46,327 nucleotides of DNA, from assembly GCA_029861425.1 (NCBI GenBank), contig JAOTZH010000004.1, positions 1-46,327 of the forward strand, in the 5' to 3' direction. This DNA comes from Gemmatimonadota bacterium. Lineage in GTDB: Bacteria; Gemmatimonadota; Gemmatimonadetes; Palauibacterales; Palauibacteraceae. The notes under the pieces are model-generated. The model worked only from the letters and a program-made list of their open reading frames with translations, did not search any database and was not told where the DNA came from. The position numbers and the translations under genes are program-made. Below are positions 26,829 through 35,599 of this stretch, piece by piece; position 1 is the first letter of the stretch; the number at the start of each line of letters is the position of its first letter.

Positions 26829-29195
26829 ATGCGTAAAGCCCTGATCATCGCCGCCTCATTAGCCTGCCTCATCCCCGTCTGCGCCGCGGGCCAGGCTCTC
26901 GAGACACCGATCCGGCAGACGGCCGGGGTGGCCTCCGAGGCATCGGCGACCTTGACGCTCCGAGACGCCTCGCGAGACGACCGGTGGCTGGGACTGGCAC
27001 CGCGGGACGTTCGCTGGGCGCCAGATGGATCGGCGATCTACTTCCGCTGGAACGTGCGGCCGGGGGTCGACGACGTAGCCGAGGCGGATCCCTGGTACCG
27101 CGCCGATCGGGACGGACGCCGCGCCGAGCGTGTCGAGGACCCGACCGAGATCATGCGAATCCCCGCGGCCGCCATCGAGTGGGCACCGCAGGGGCGAGCG
27201 GCGGCCTGGAGCACCGGTTCGACGCTGTTCGTCTGGGACGGGGCCGACACTAGGCCGGCCGTGACTCTGGAGCAGGTCATCCGGTCCCCGCGCTTCTACG
27301 CCCCGGGCGTCATCGACTTCGTCGCAGGGGAGGCCCTGTATCGCTACTCGGTAGTGGATGGATCGCTGGCGATCATCGCCAGACGGACGATACGCGAGGA
27401 GCCGAAGGCGACGGCGGCGGGCGACTGGTTGGTGGAACAGCAGCGAGACCTCTTCGCCCACATCCGCGACCGGGACCAGCGGCGCGAGGCCGTAGCCGAA
27501 GCGCTTCGGCAGGGCGTCGTAACGCAGGCGATCCCTCTCCCCGCCGACCAGCGCGTGGACGACATCATGCTGTCACCTGACGGTCGATACGTGACCTTCC
27601 GATCGCGGACCCGGGCGACGAACCGTCCGCCGACCGAATACGTGGACTACGTGGACGAGTCCGGATACGCGACCGTGCGCTCCGCGCGGGCCAAGACGGG
27701 CGAACCACGCGATATCGTCGAACTGGGGATCGTCCGGCTCGATCCGCGGGTCCCCGTCGACTCGCTGGAGGTCGCCTGGGTCACGCTCGCGGAGGCGGCG
27801 GATCAGAACACGGTCCCGCACGGGCCCTACTGGAGCCCGGACGGCCGGCGCGCGCTCGTCCAGTTCATCGGCGAGGATCATCGAGACGTTTGGTTCGCGG
27901 AGCTCGACGTCGAGCGTGGGGCCGCGACCGTCATCACGCACGATCATGATGACGCCTGGATCGGGGGCCCACCGGTTCAGGCCAATTACCTCCAACCCGC
28001 CCTGCTCGAGTGGCTGGACGACGGGCGTTGGGTCTTCGCCTCCGAGCGGTCGGGCTGGAGCCACCTCTACGCTGTGGATGAATCGGGGACCGTCGCCCCG
28101 CTGACGTCCGGCGAGTGGGAAGTGCGCGCCGCAGCGCTGGCGCCCGATCGCGCGTCGTGGCTGCTGCAGACCAGCCGGGAGCACCCGTCCGACGACCATC
28201 TATATCGGATGGCAGACGGCGGCGGCCCGCTGATACCCCTGACGAGGGGCGAGGGCCGCAACGAGGGGTGGCTGTCACCCGATGGGGAGCGTCTCGCGCT
28301 GATCCGCAGTACGGCGACGAACCTGCCGGATCTCTTCCTGGACCCGATGGACGGAGAGGCTCCCCACCCGATCACTGAGAGCGGCACCGAGAGCTTTCGA
28401 GCGCTCACGCTCGCCGAGCCCGAGATCGTCTCGTTTCCGCACCCCGATGGCGACCTGATCTGGGCCGCGCTCTACACGCCCGATACGCCGCTCCCCGACC
28501 GGCCTGCGGTGATCCACGTGCACGGCGGCGGCTACCGGCAGTTCGCGCACCGCGGCTGGTCGGTCTACGGGTGGGCGCTCCACGTCGGCTTTCTCAACTA
28601 CCTCGTCCAGCAAGGTTTCACGGTGCTGGACTTCGACTACCGCGGCGGGGCCGGGTTTGGTCGGGACTACCGCGCCGATATCGCACGCTCGATGGGGCTG
28701 AAGGACGCCGATGGAGTCGCAGCGGCCGCGGAATGGCTCGCCCGCGAGCGAGGCATCGATTCGACCCGCATCGGGATGCACGGCGTCTCGTACGGCGGGT
28801 TTCTCACGCTCATGACCCTGTTCAGGCATCCCGGAATCGTCACGGCCGGCATCGCGCGAGCGTCGGTCACCGATTGGGCCCACTACTCCGACGGCTGGAC
28901 GAGCCGGATCCTCGGCGTACCGCACGAAGACCCCGAGGCGTACGAGAGATCGAGCCCGATCTACTGGGCCGACGGACTCGAGGACCACCTGCTGCTCACG
29001 CACGGTATCGTCGACGACAACGTGCATTTCCAGGACGCGGTCCGGCTCGTCCAGAAACTGATCGAGCTCGAGAAGGAGTTCGAGGTGATGTACTACCCCG
29101 TTGAGCCACACACCATCGAGACGGAGCCATCCCGGTACGACTTCGTCCGCCGCGCAATGGACTTCTTCGAGAAGCACCTCGTCGGAGATCGCTGA
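26829..29195 (+). CDS. S9 family peptidase (dipeptidyl peptidase IV-like)
   Basis: Exported serine peptidase of 788 aa. After a signal peptide (ends A-A-G-Q) comes an eight-bladed-type propeller of about 500 residues, then the alpha/beta hydrolase domain. The catalytic triad is readable: Ser654 in G-V-S-Y-G-G, Asp729 (or Asp730) in G-I-V-D-D-N-V-H, and His761 in E-P-H-T. The H-G-G-G-Y segment near 560-565 supplies the oxyanion region. It should remove dipeptides or cleave after Pro or small residues from peptides outside the cytoplasm. ATG at 26829 is used because a leader follows; the frame is open upstream into the OsmC gene. A nested hairpin begins at the stop codon. Confidence 0.94.
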   Translation: MRKALIIAASLACLIPVCAAGQALETPIRQTAGVASEASATLTLRDASRDDRWLGLAPRDVRWAPDGSAIYFRWNVRPGVDDVAEADPWYRADRDGRRAERVEDPTEIMRIPAAAIEWAPQGRAAAWSTGSTLFVWDGADTRPAVTLEQVIRSPRFYAPGVIDFVAGEALYRYSVVDGSLAIIARRTIREEPKATAAGDWLVEQQRDLFAHIRDRDQRREAVAEALRQGVVTQAIPLPADQRVDDIMLSPDGRYVTFRSRTRATNRPPTEYVDYVDESGYATVRSARAKTGEPRDIVELGIVRLDPRVPVDSLEVAWVTLAEAADQNTVPHGPYWSPDGRRALVQFIGEDHRDVWFAELDVERGAATVITHDHDDAWIGGPPVQANYLQPALLEWLDDGRWVFASERSGWSHLYAVDESGTVAPLTSGEWEVRAAALAPDRASWLLQTSREHPSDDHLYRMADGGGPLIPLTRGEGRNEGWLSPDGERLALIRSTATNLPDLFLDPMDGEAPHPITESGTESFRALTLAEPEIVSFPHPDGDLIWAALYTPDTPLPDRPAVIHVHGGGYRQFAHRGWSVYGWALHVGFLNYLVQQGFTVLDFDYRGGAGFGRDYRADIARSMGLKDADGVAAAAEWLARERGIDSTRIGMHGVSYGGFLTLMTLFRHPGIVTAGIARASVTDWAHYSDGWTSRILGVPHEDPEAYERSSPIYWADGLEDHLLLTHGIVDDNVHFQDAVRLVQKLIELEKEFEVMYYPVEPHTIETEPSRYDFVRRAMDFFEKHLVGDR

Positions 29196-29237
29196 TCGCT
29201 TGATCGCCGGTGATTCGGCGAGGGCCCCGATCAGCGA
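29189..29237 (+). terminator. Nested stem-loop at the end of the S9 gene
   Basis: TCGCTGATC (29189-29197) is perfectly complementary to GATCAGCGA (29229-29237). Inside it, TCGCCG (29204-29209) pairs with CGGCGA (29216-29221) around a GTGATT loop. The outer arm includes the stop codon. No T-tract follows. It could end the S9 transcript or shape the leader of the M14 gene, whose start is 103 nt further on. Confidence 0.55.
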
Positions 29238-29339
29238 AAGAGCGATTTCGAGTGTTGTCTTCTTCGCACCGTCGTACTGTGCGCCTGAATGCGTGACGGA
29301 CCGGTAGATCGGTCCCCGACCTACTCCGCAGGGGGAACC

Positions 29340-32303
29340 ATGCCTCGCACCACCCGTTTCTCGCGGCTCGCCGCGATCGCCTTCGTCGTACTCTCGCTCG
29401 GACCGCTCCAGGTCCACGCCCAGGCGGGTGCGAACGGCCAGGCGATTGACGAGGAATACACGCGGCTGATCGCCGAGCACCTCCAGGACGAGCGAATCAC
29501 GACCGAGCTCGTCGACCATCTGCCCGCATCCGAGACCGTGCCGACCCCGCTCGACTTCCACGGCAGGATCATCGGCACGCCCGGCGAGCTGACCTACTCG
29601 GCCGACATCAACAGATACATGCGGGCGATCGCCGACGCGTCCCCGCGCGCGGAGGTGTGGTCGATGGGGATGTCGGAGGAGGGCCGCGAGATGATCCTCA
29701 TGGTCGTCGCGGATGAGGAGACGATGGGCCGGCTCGAGGAGTACAAGGCGTACATGCACGAGCTGACGGATCCGCGCGCGACGACCGAGGAGCGTGCCCG
29801 CCAGCTGATCGAGGGCATGGCAAAACCGATCTACTGGCTCACCTCGGGGATGCATTCGACGGAGAACGGCGGACCGGAGATGCTCCAGGAGCTGGCCTAT
29901 CGGCTGGTCGTCCAGGAGTCGGACTTCGTTCGTGACATCCGCGACAACATGATCACGTTCATCACGCCGGTGATCGAGCCCGACGGGCGCGAGAAGCAGG
30001 TCGACCGCTACTACTTCAACAAGGACCGGCCCGAGGGCGAGGCGAACATCGGGCTGATGTACTGGGGCAAGTACGTCGCGCATGACAACAACCGCGACGG
30101 GATGGGGCAGTTTCTGCAGCTGACGAGAAACGTCACGAAGGTCCAGCTCGAGTGGTATCCGGTCATCATGCACGATCTGCACGAAGCGCAGAACTACCTG
30201 TACACGTCGACCGGGACCGGCCCCTACAACGAGGCGTTCGACGCGATCACGATTGGCGAGTGGTGGGTCCTGGCGGAGAACGACGTGCTCGAGATGACGA
30301 AGCGCGACGTTCCGGGGGTATGGACGTACAACTTCTACGACGGCTGGACCCCCAACTACATGTTCACGATCGCCCATGCCCACAACGCGATCGGTCGGTT
30401 CTACGAGGTCGCGGGCTACGGCCCCGACAACCGCACGCTTCGGGTGAACTCGCGGACGACGAGCCGCGAGTGGTACCGGCCGAACCCGCCACTCCCGGAG
30501 ATCCAGTGGGGGCCGCGGAACAACACGAACATCCAGCAGTCCGGCGTCCTGTTCTCGCTCAAGTACGTGGCGGACAACCCCGACTGGTTCCTCGAGAACT
30601 ACTGGATCAAGAACAAGCGCTCGATCGCCGAGGGCGTCGAGGGCGAGATCAACGGCTGGGTGATCCCGGCGGGACAGCGCAGGAGCGCCGACGCGGTCGA
30701 CGCCGTGAACGAGCTCATGAGGCAGGGACTCGAGATCCACCGGGCGGACGACGACTTCGAGGTCGGCGGCATCGAGGTGCAGGAAGGCGACTTCATCGCA
30801 CGCGGCGACCAGCCGTTCCGGACGCTGGCCGAGATGTACCTCTCGCTCCAGCAGTTCTCGCTCGACAACCCGCGGCCGTACGACGACACCGGCTGGACCT
30901 TCCAGCTGATGCGGAACATCGACCTGCTCGAGATCAAGGACACGGCCCTGTTCGAGCAGGACATGATTCTGCTCGGCTCACCGGCCAGCTACGCGGGCGG
31001 CATCGAAGGGAACGGTGACCACCTGGTTGTCGACCATACGACGGACAACAACCTGATGGCCTTCCGCTACGAGCACCCGGACGTGTTCATGCTCGCGGCC
31101 GAGTCCGACTTCGAGATGGACGACCACCAGTTCCGCGCCGGCGCGTTCATCATCCCGAACGCTGACCGCACCGTCATCGAGCCCTCACTCGAGGAGTACG
31201 GCCTCCACGCGTGGGCCACCGATGATCAGCCGGACGTGCTGACCCACGAGCTCGATCTGCCGCGGATCGGCTATTTGCACTCGTGGCGCCGGACGCAGGA
31301 CGAGGGGTGGGTACGCGCCGCACTCGACACGTACGGGATCCCCTATGACTACTTCGCGGACAAGCTCGTGGCCGAAGGCGGGCTGCGTGACCGTTACGAT
31401 GTGATCATCTACCCGCACGTCGGCGGCAGCGCGCAGTCACACCTCGACGGCGTCGCGATGACCGGCGAGCTACCGCTGCCCTACAGGAAGTCCGAGGAGA
31501 CGCCGAACTTCGGGTACATGGACGAAGCCGACGACATTCGGGGCGGGATGGGGCTCGCCGGGCTCGTGGAGCTCCAAAAGTTCGTCAACGATGGCGGCAC
31601 CCTGATCGTCGAGGGATCGACGTCGTCCATCTTCCCCGAGTTCGGGCTGACACCCGGCGTCTCGGTCGAGAGCCCCGACAACCTGGTCGCGCCCGGCTCG
31701 ATCCACCGCGGGATCATCGCCGACAAGACGAGCCCGATCGCGTATGGCTACGAGGGCGATCAGCTTCCGGTCTTCTTCAAGAACGACCTGGTCCTGAACG
31801 CCGGCGGAGGCGGTGGGCTGGGAGCGTTCGCCCGGTTCTTCCGTGGTGGCGGCCCCTGGCAGAACACCGCGCCGATGGCCAACCGGCCGGAGCTCTCCGA
31901 GTACGAGGCGTCCGAGGCTTCGGAGGAGGAGCCCGATCAGGAGGCGGGTGACGCGGCGATCATGCGCGAGATGGCCCGCTCCTTCGGACTGGGCGGTGAC
32001 GACGATGATGGCGCCCGAGTGGTGATGGCGTTCCCGCGTCAGGCCGACCAGATCCTGCTGTCAGGCACGCTCGGCGGCGGACAGGCTCTCGCGGGGAAGG
32101 CCCAGGTGGTGGACTCGCCGATCGGTGATGGCCACGTCGTGTCGTTCGCGATTCGACCGTTCTGGCGCTGGCAGACGCAGGGGACGTTCTTCCTGGGATT
32201 CAACGCGATCCTCAACTGGAACGACCTCGACGCCACCGGGGAAATCCCGGAGGAGGTCACGACCGAGGAAGACGCCGCGGCGTCGAGCGGTCCTCGCCGG
32301 TAA
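29340..32303 (+). CDS. Large exported M14-type zinc carboxypeptidase
   Basis: 987-aa secreted metallopeptidase-like protein. The signal peptide ends near V-H-A-Q. The N-terminal domain has the zinc motif H-S-T-E at 172-175 (in S-G-M-H-S-T-E-N-G-G-P-E), and H-D-L-H in V-I-M-H-D-L-H-E-A-Q is a candidate third ligand; both fit the M14 fold. The rest (about 450-987) includes a region resembling a glutamine-amidotransferase-like or beta-rich accessory fold, and an acidic stretch S-E-E-E-P-D-Q-E-A before the last domain. GGGGGAACC precedes the ATG at 29340. Substrates are probably peptides, in keeping with the S9 neighbour. The accessory domain is unassigned. Confidence 0.85.
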   Translation: MPRTTRFSRLAAIAFVVLSLGPLQVHAQAGANGQAIDEEYTRLIAEHLQDERITTELVDHLPASETVPTPLDFHGRIIGTPGELTYSADINRYMRAIADASPRAEVWSMGMSEEGREMILMVVADEETMGRLEEYKAYMHELTDPRATTEERARQLIEGMAKPIYWLTSGMHSTENGGPEMLQELAYRLVVQESDFVRDIRDNMITFITPVIEPDGREKQVDRYYFNKDRPEGEANIGLMYWGKYVAHDNNRDGMGQFLQLTRNVTKVQLEWYPVIMHDLHEAQNYLYTSTGTGPYNEAFDAITIGEWWVLAENDVLEMTKRDVPGVWTYNFYDGWTPNYMFTIAHAHNAIGRFYEVAGYGPDNRTLRVNSRTTSREWYRPNPPLPEIQWGPRNNTNIQQSGVLFSLKYVADNPDWFLENYWIKNKRSIAEGVEGEINGWVIPAGQRRSADAVDAVNELMRQGLEIHRADDDFEVGGIEVQEGDFIARGDQPFRTLAEMYLSLQQFSLDNPRPYDDTGWTFQLMRNIDLLEIKDTALFEQDMILLGSPASYAGGIEGNGDHLVVDHTTDNNLMAFRYEHPDVFMLAAESDFEMDDHQFRAGAFIIPNADRTVIEPSLEEYGLHAWATDDQPDVLTHELDLPRIGYLHSWRRTQDEGWVRAALDTYGIPYDYFADKLVAEGGLRDRYDVIIYPHVGGSAQSHLDGVAMTGELPLPYRKSEETPNFGYMDEADDIRGGMGLAGLVELQKFVNDGGTLIVEGSTSSIFPEFGLTPGVSVESPDNLVAPGSIHRGIIADKTSPIAYGYEGDQLPVFFKNDLVLNAGGGGGLGAFARFFRGGGPWQNTAPMANRPELSEYEASEASEEEPDQEAGDAAIMREMARSFGLGGDDDDGARVVMAFPRQADQILLSGTLGGGQALAGKAQVVDSPIGDGHVVSFAIRPFWRWQTQGTFFLGFNAILNWNDLDATGEIPEEVTTEEDAAASSGPRR

Positions 32304-32313
32304 GGTCCCGACT

Positions 32314-32351
32314 GCCCTCCTCCTGACCGATCAGCGCGTCAGGCGGAGGGC
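32314..32351. terminator. Bidirectional hairpin between M14 and MBL-fold genes
   Basis: GCCCTCC (32314-32320) pairs with GGAGGGC (32345-32351), and CCTGAC (32322-32327) with GTCAGG (32338-32343), separated by one mismatch and capped by a 10-nt loop. This gives 13 pairs in the 54-bp gap between two converging stops, so a two-way terminator is likely even without a T-run. Confidence 0.65.
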
Positions 32352-32357
32352 GGGCGT

Positions 32358-33320
32358 TCAACCTTCCAGCTCGCGCATCCAGGCGCCGATTGCCCGCTCG
32401 AAGTAGCCGGGGTTGAAGAGCGTCCACTCGCCCACGTCTTCCGGAAGCGAATAGAGCTCCGCGGCCTCGGCGGCCGTGCGACCGGCGACGGCCGCCCGTC
32501 TCGCGGCCGCGCCTATGTCATCCAGGATCGACTGGTATGTGGCCATATCCGCCGCATCCGCCAGCGGGCCGTGGCCCGGGACCCAGACCGTCCGTTCGTC
32601 TGCCCGGAGCGCGTCGACCGAAGCTGACAGGCGGGAGGGCGTGGCGTCCACGTAGTTCGGGAACATCTCGTTCCAGACGAGGTCGCCGCACCACGTGACC
32701 CCATCTTCCGGGAGGTCCACCACCAGATCGCTCTGGGTGTGTCCGTCGAGCGGCCGGATGATGGCGGTGCGACCGCCGAGGTCGATCTCCGTCGGGTCGT
32801 CGATCCCGATCAGCGTGACGTCCGCCCACGGCCGGGCCCGATCCGGCTCGGTGCCAGTATCGAACGACCCGGTTACTCGATCCTGGATGCTCTCGGTCAC
32901 GTGGAGCTTCGGGGACGAACTGAAACCGTCGACGCCTCGGGAATGGTCTCCGTGGTGGTGCGTCACCACCACGTGAGTCGGCACTCGACCGGCCAGTTCC
33001 TTCGCCTGCTCGGCCATCCAGACGGCGCCCTCGGGTGACGCCGTCCCCTCGACGATCAACACTCCGTTCCTCCCCCTGATGATGCCGCCGTTGGAGAGCG
33101 TGGTGTAGTCGCCGGTCAGCGGGGTCGAGATCAGGGCCCAGAGGCCGTCGCCGACCGCCTCGATCCGTCCCCAGGCCTCCTGCGCGACTACGGTGCGGCG
33201 TGGGGCGGCCCAGAGACGAGCCGCAGTGGGTCCCGCGAATGCGGCTGTGGCCGACAGATAGGCGGCGCAGGACCCCGATCGGACGACAAACTCTCTGCGC
33301 GAGAGGTCGCAGGCGGTCAT
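32358..33320 (-). CDS. Exported MBL-fold metallo-hydrolase
   Basis: 320-aa protein with a Tat-type leader (S-R-R-E-F-V-V-R-S-G) followed by a metallo-beta-lactamase fold. The zinc motif H-H-H-G-D-H is at 121-126. Further ligands are likely in D-G-H-T-Q-S-D and in the Asp of W-C-G-D-L-V-W, and a late P-G-H-G-P. It resembles the quinoprotein-relay SoxH/cyclase-type MBL hydrolases; the substrate is unknown, and a lactamase role is possible but not indicated. ATG at 33320 is chosen to expose the leader. It converges with the M14 gene across a strong hairpin. Confidence 0.9.
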   Translation of the reverse strand: MTACDLSRREFVVRSGSCAAYLSATAAFAGPTAARLWAAPRRTVVAQEAWGRIEAVGDGLWALISTPLTGDYTTLSNGGIIRGRNGVLIVEGTASPEGAVWMAEQAKELAGRVPTHVVVTHHHGDHSRGVDGFSSSPKLHVTESIQDRVTGSFDTGTEPDRARPWADVTLIGIDDPTEIDLGGRTAIIRPLDGHTQSDLVVDLPEDGVTWCGDLVWNEMFPNYVDATPSRLSASVDALRADERTVWVPGHGPLADAADMATYQSILDDIGAAARRAAVAGRTAAEAAELYSLPEDVGEWTLFNPGYFERAIGAWMRELEG

Positions 33321-33407
33321 ATGAGTCTCCGGCGGCTGCGGGAATGGGGCGCGGACCAAGATGGGGCGCCGCCCGACCGTGGGGGAGGGCCGCCGAAGTC
33401 GCGATCG

Positions 33408-33800
33408 TCAGCCGGCGATCGGTGTGTCGCTGTTCCAGATGTTGCGGGAGAGGCTCCAGCTGTCGTCCGGGTTCCGCTCCCAGATCATCAGCATCTTACC
33501 GGTATCCGCGCCGCCGCTCCCGTCGGGGGCCGTCATCTCCATGGCGTAGGCGCCTCTTACGTACCCGATGTCGCCGCTCACCTTGATCTCTAGCGGCGTG
33601 ATGCGGGTGTCGGTCTCGAAGTGGCCGAGGATCGTCTCGTGCCAGGCCTTTACGTCCGCATGACCGTGTCTCGGCGGTTCGTGCGGAGGCAGGGTGACGG
33701 GCTCTCGTGTGAACAGGGACATCACCTGCCGCACGTCGCCATTCGAGAAGGCCTCGGCCAGGGCCTGGACGCCCGCCGAGATGGTCGCCCGATGGTTCAT
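33408..33800 (-). CDS. NTF2-like / SnoaL-type protein (DUF4440-like)
   Basis: Small cytosolic protein of 130 aa with the alpha-plus-beta cone pattern of the NTF2-like superfamily: two N-terminal helices (A-L-A-E-A-F-S-N-G-D), a strand with the P-P-H loop, then a curved sheet ending in W-S-L-S-R-N-I-W-N-S-D. The superfamily covers ketosteroid-isomerase-like enzymes and non-catalytic binders, so function is not assigned. ATG at 33800 is the natural start. It is upstream of the MBL-fold gene on the same strand, 87 bp away, and diverges from the DUF3179 gene. Confidence 0.83.
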   Translation of the reverse strand: MNHRATISAGVQALAEAFSNGDVRQVMSLFTREPVTLPPHEPPRHGHADVKAWHETILGHFETDTRITPLEIKVSGDIGYVRGAYAMEMTAPDGSGGADTGKMLMIWERNPDDSWSLSRNIWNSDTPIAG

Positions 33801-34143
33801 GCACGTCTCCCACGGTATGTGAGCGGCGTCATTGCCGCCCGTTGGACCCGTCGAAGCAGTTGGGCTGCAAACGGTTCGACAACGGGCTTCGCACATCTCG
33901 TGCGCGATGCCCTGGACCGTGGGATTTCGCCGTGCGTCAAGGGAAACCGGCTCCGCGCGGTCGCTTGCGGTGTCGGCGTACTGTGCAAACCGTTCACGGC
34001 TGTCGGCACTTCGTGCCTTGTCGGCCGACCTCGGGAACCGAGTCCCGCCGCCCCCGGTTCTTGAGATGGCTCACCGGGACCGCCCGCTCGAGCACACTCT
34101 CGCGCCGGGTACCCGGCCGTCGCTTCCGCCCTGGAGAGTCCGC
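33801..34143. other. 343-bp divergent intergenic region
   Basis: No convincing gene. Short frames on both strands lack family features and good starts. A 5-bp perfect hairpin GGCAC-TTC-GTGCC lies at 34005-34017. The region must contain promoters for the NTF2-like gene and the DUF3179 gene, but no clear boxes can be named. GGAGAG at its right edge is the ribosome binding site of the DUF3179 gene. Confidence 0.45.
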
Positions 34144-35298
34144 ATGACGTCGGTGTTATCGAGGACGCTTCTGTTCGCCGTCTTTGCCGTCTCGCCGGCG
34201 TGCGGTCAGGCGGCCTCGTCCGGTGGCGGTAGTGACTCGGCTAGCGTGGCTCGTGCTCTCGCGGGCGGCGATCGCTGGCTCACCGACTTCTCGCGGATCA
34301 CCGTCCCGCCAGGCGAGATCGTCTCGGGCGGACCACCCAAGGACGGCATACCGTCGATCGATTCACCGAAGTTCGAGTCCGCGGCGGCGGCCGACCGCTG
34401 GCTCGAGCCACGGGAGCCAGTGATCGTCCTGGAGCTGGGCGACGAGGTCCGCGCCTACCCCCTCCGGATCCTCATGCGCCACGAGATCGTGAACGACGAG
34501 ATCGCCGGACAGCCGGTGGTCGTCACGTACTGCCCGCTCTGCAATACCTCGCTGGTATTCGACGGCATGGTCAATGGTCGGCGATCGGACTTCGGGACGA
34601 CCGGACGGCTACGTCACTCGGACCTGGTCATGTACGACCGGCAGACGGAGACGTGGTGGCAGCAGGCGAGTGGCGAGGCGATCGTCGGCGAGCTCATGGG
34701 GACGGTACTCGACTTCCTGCCTGCGAACACCGTGTCCTGGGAGATGGCCCGGGAACTCTACCCCGACCTGTCGGTGCTCTCGCGGGACACGGGCTACGGA
34801 GCGGCGTACGGCGCGAACCCCTACGTGGGGTACGACACACAGCGCGGTCCCTACGCTCCGTTCTTTTCGCTCCAGATCGACGATCGGTTCCCCGCTCTCG
34901 ACCGCGTTGTCGCCGTCGACCTCGGCTCCGGTTGGGCCGCGCCCTTTTCGGAGCTCTCACGCACCGGCGTGGCGGAAGCCGAAATCGATGGTGCCCCGTT
35001 CGTCGCTTTCTGGGAGTCCGGAGTCGCGAGCGCCGTCGACGCGAGGACCGTGGCCGGGGGGAGAGACATCGGTGCGAGCGCGACCTATGACCGACGCGTC
35101 AATGATCGCACGCTTACGTTCGAGCGTACGGACGGCCGTTTCGTGGATAGGGAGACGGAATCGACGTGGGACTTCGCGGGTCGCGCGGTCTCGGGGCCGC
35201 TGACCGGCGAGCGTCTGACTCCGATCCCGCACGGAAACCACTTCTGGTTCGCGTGGGCAGCCTTTCGGCCCGGCACGGAGGTGTGGCGAGCGCCCTAG
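34144..35298 (+). CDS. DUF3179 domain lipoprotein
   Basis: 384-aa exported protein. The leader ends in V-S-P-A-C-G, a lipobox with Cys20. The DUF3179 core shows A-Y-P-L-R-I-L-M-R-H-E-I-V-N-D, T-Y-C-P-L-C-N-T-S-L-V-F-D, and S-D-L-V-M-Y-D-R-Q-T-x-T-W-W-Q-Q, all characteristic of this family. The C-P-L-C pair and neighbouring His suggest a metal site, but the family function is not known. ATG at 34144 follows CTGGAGAGTC; the frame is open further upstream without protein-like content. Confidence 0.92.
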   Translation: MTSVLSRTLLFAVFAVSPACGQAASSGGGSDSASVARALAGGDRWLTDFSRITVPPGEIVSGGPPKDGIPSIDSPKFESAAAADRWLEPREPVIVLELGDEVRAYPLRILMRHEIVNDEIAGQPVVVTYCPLCNTSLVFDGMVNGRRSDFGTTGRLRHSDLVMYDRQTETWWQQASGEAIVGELMGTVLDFLPANTVSWEMARELYPDLSVLSRDTGYGAAYGANPYVGYDTQRGPYAPFFSLQIDDRFPALDRVVAVDLGSGWAAPFSELSRTGVAEAEIDGAPFVAFWESGVASAVDARTVAGGRDIGASATYDRRVNDRTLTFERTDGRFVDRETESTWDFAGRAVSGPLTGERLTPIPHGNHFWFAWAAFRPGTEVWRAP

Positions 35299-35599
35299 GC
35301 AGACGCGGCTGGCGTGGGGGGACCGCCGGGACGGCCCGCCCGCCCACCTCGCTTCAGGTCCGCGCTTCGATCCTCGCCCGGGCGAACTGGATGAAGCGCT
35401 CGAACGTCTCCTCGAACGGGTGCAGCCGACCCTGCTCATCAGCGCAGTACGCGCAAAGCGGCCCTGACTCGGGAGTCGCCTGGTTGCCGGGTGAGGGTCC
35501 GTCCCACCAGCTTTTGCGCGGCACCCCGACCGTTCCGAGACTCCGCCGGAGCGGTCTCCGCCGACGGCGGACCCTCGACCTAACCGAGGCTCGTACATT
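35299..35599. other. Intergenic region before the barrel protein gene
   Basis: 301 bp. The minus strand of its middle part encodes a possible small C-x-x-C protein (35354-35524). Apart from that I see only GC-rich sequence with short inverted repeats such as CTCCGCCGGAG near 35551. Promoters for the 901-aa gene should lie between 35525 and 35599. Confidence 0.4.
35354..35524 (-). CDS. Possible small zinc-ribbon-like protein (or fragment)
   Basis: A 56-codon minus-strand frame from GTG at 35524 encodes P-L-C-A-Y-C-A-D-E-Q-G-R-L followed by a helix (F-E-E-T-F-E-R-F-I-Q-F-A-R). The pattern C-x-x-C-x-D-E-x-G-x-L plus a helix resembles the second half of small putative zinc-ribbon proteins (PF12674-like), which normally begin with another C-x-x-C-G-M-P-M knuckle. 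That first knuckle is missing, so this is a truncated gene or a shorter variant. No clear ribosome binding site precedes the GTG. The reading is supported only by this similarity. Confidence 0.45.
   Translation of the reverse strand: MPRKSWWDGPSPGNQATPESGPLCAYCADEQGRLHPFEETFERFIQFARARIEART

Noticed and set aside
28275-30740. 821-codon minus-strand frame across the S9 and M14 genes
   Set aside because: It spans two well-supported genes and their gap, and its composition is that of an antisense shadow.
33865-33885. T-loop-like GGTTCGAC suggesting a tRNA
   Set aside because: No acceptor stem or anticodon arm can be folded around it.
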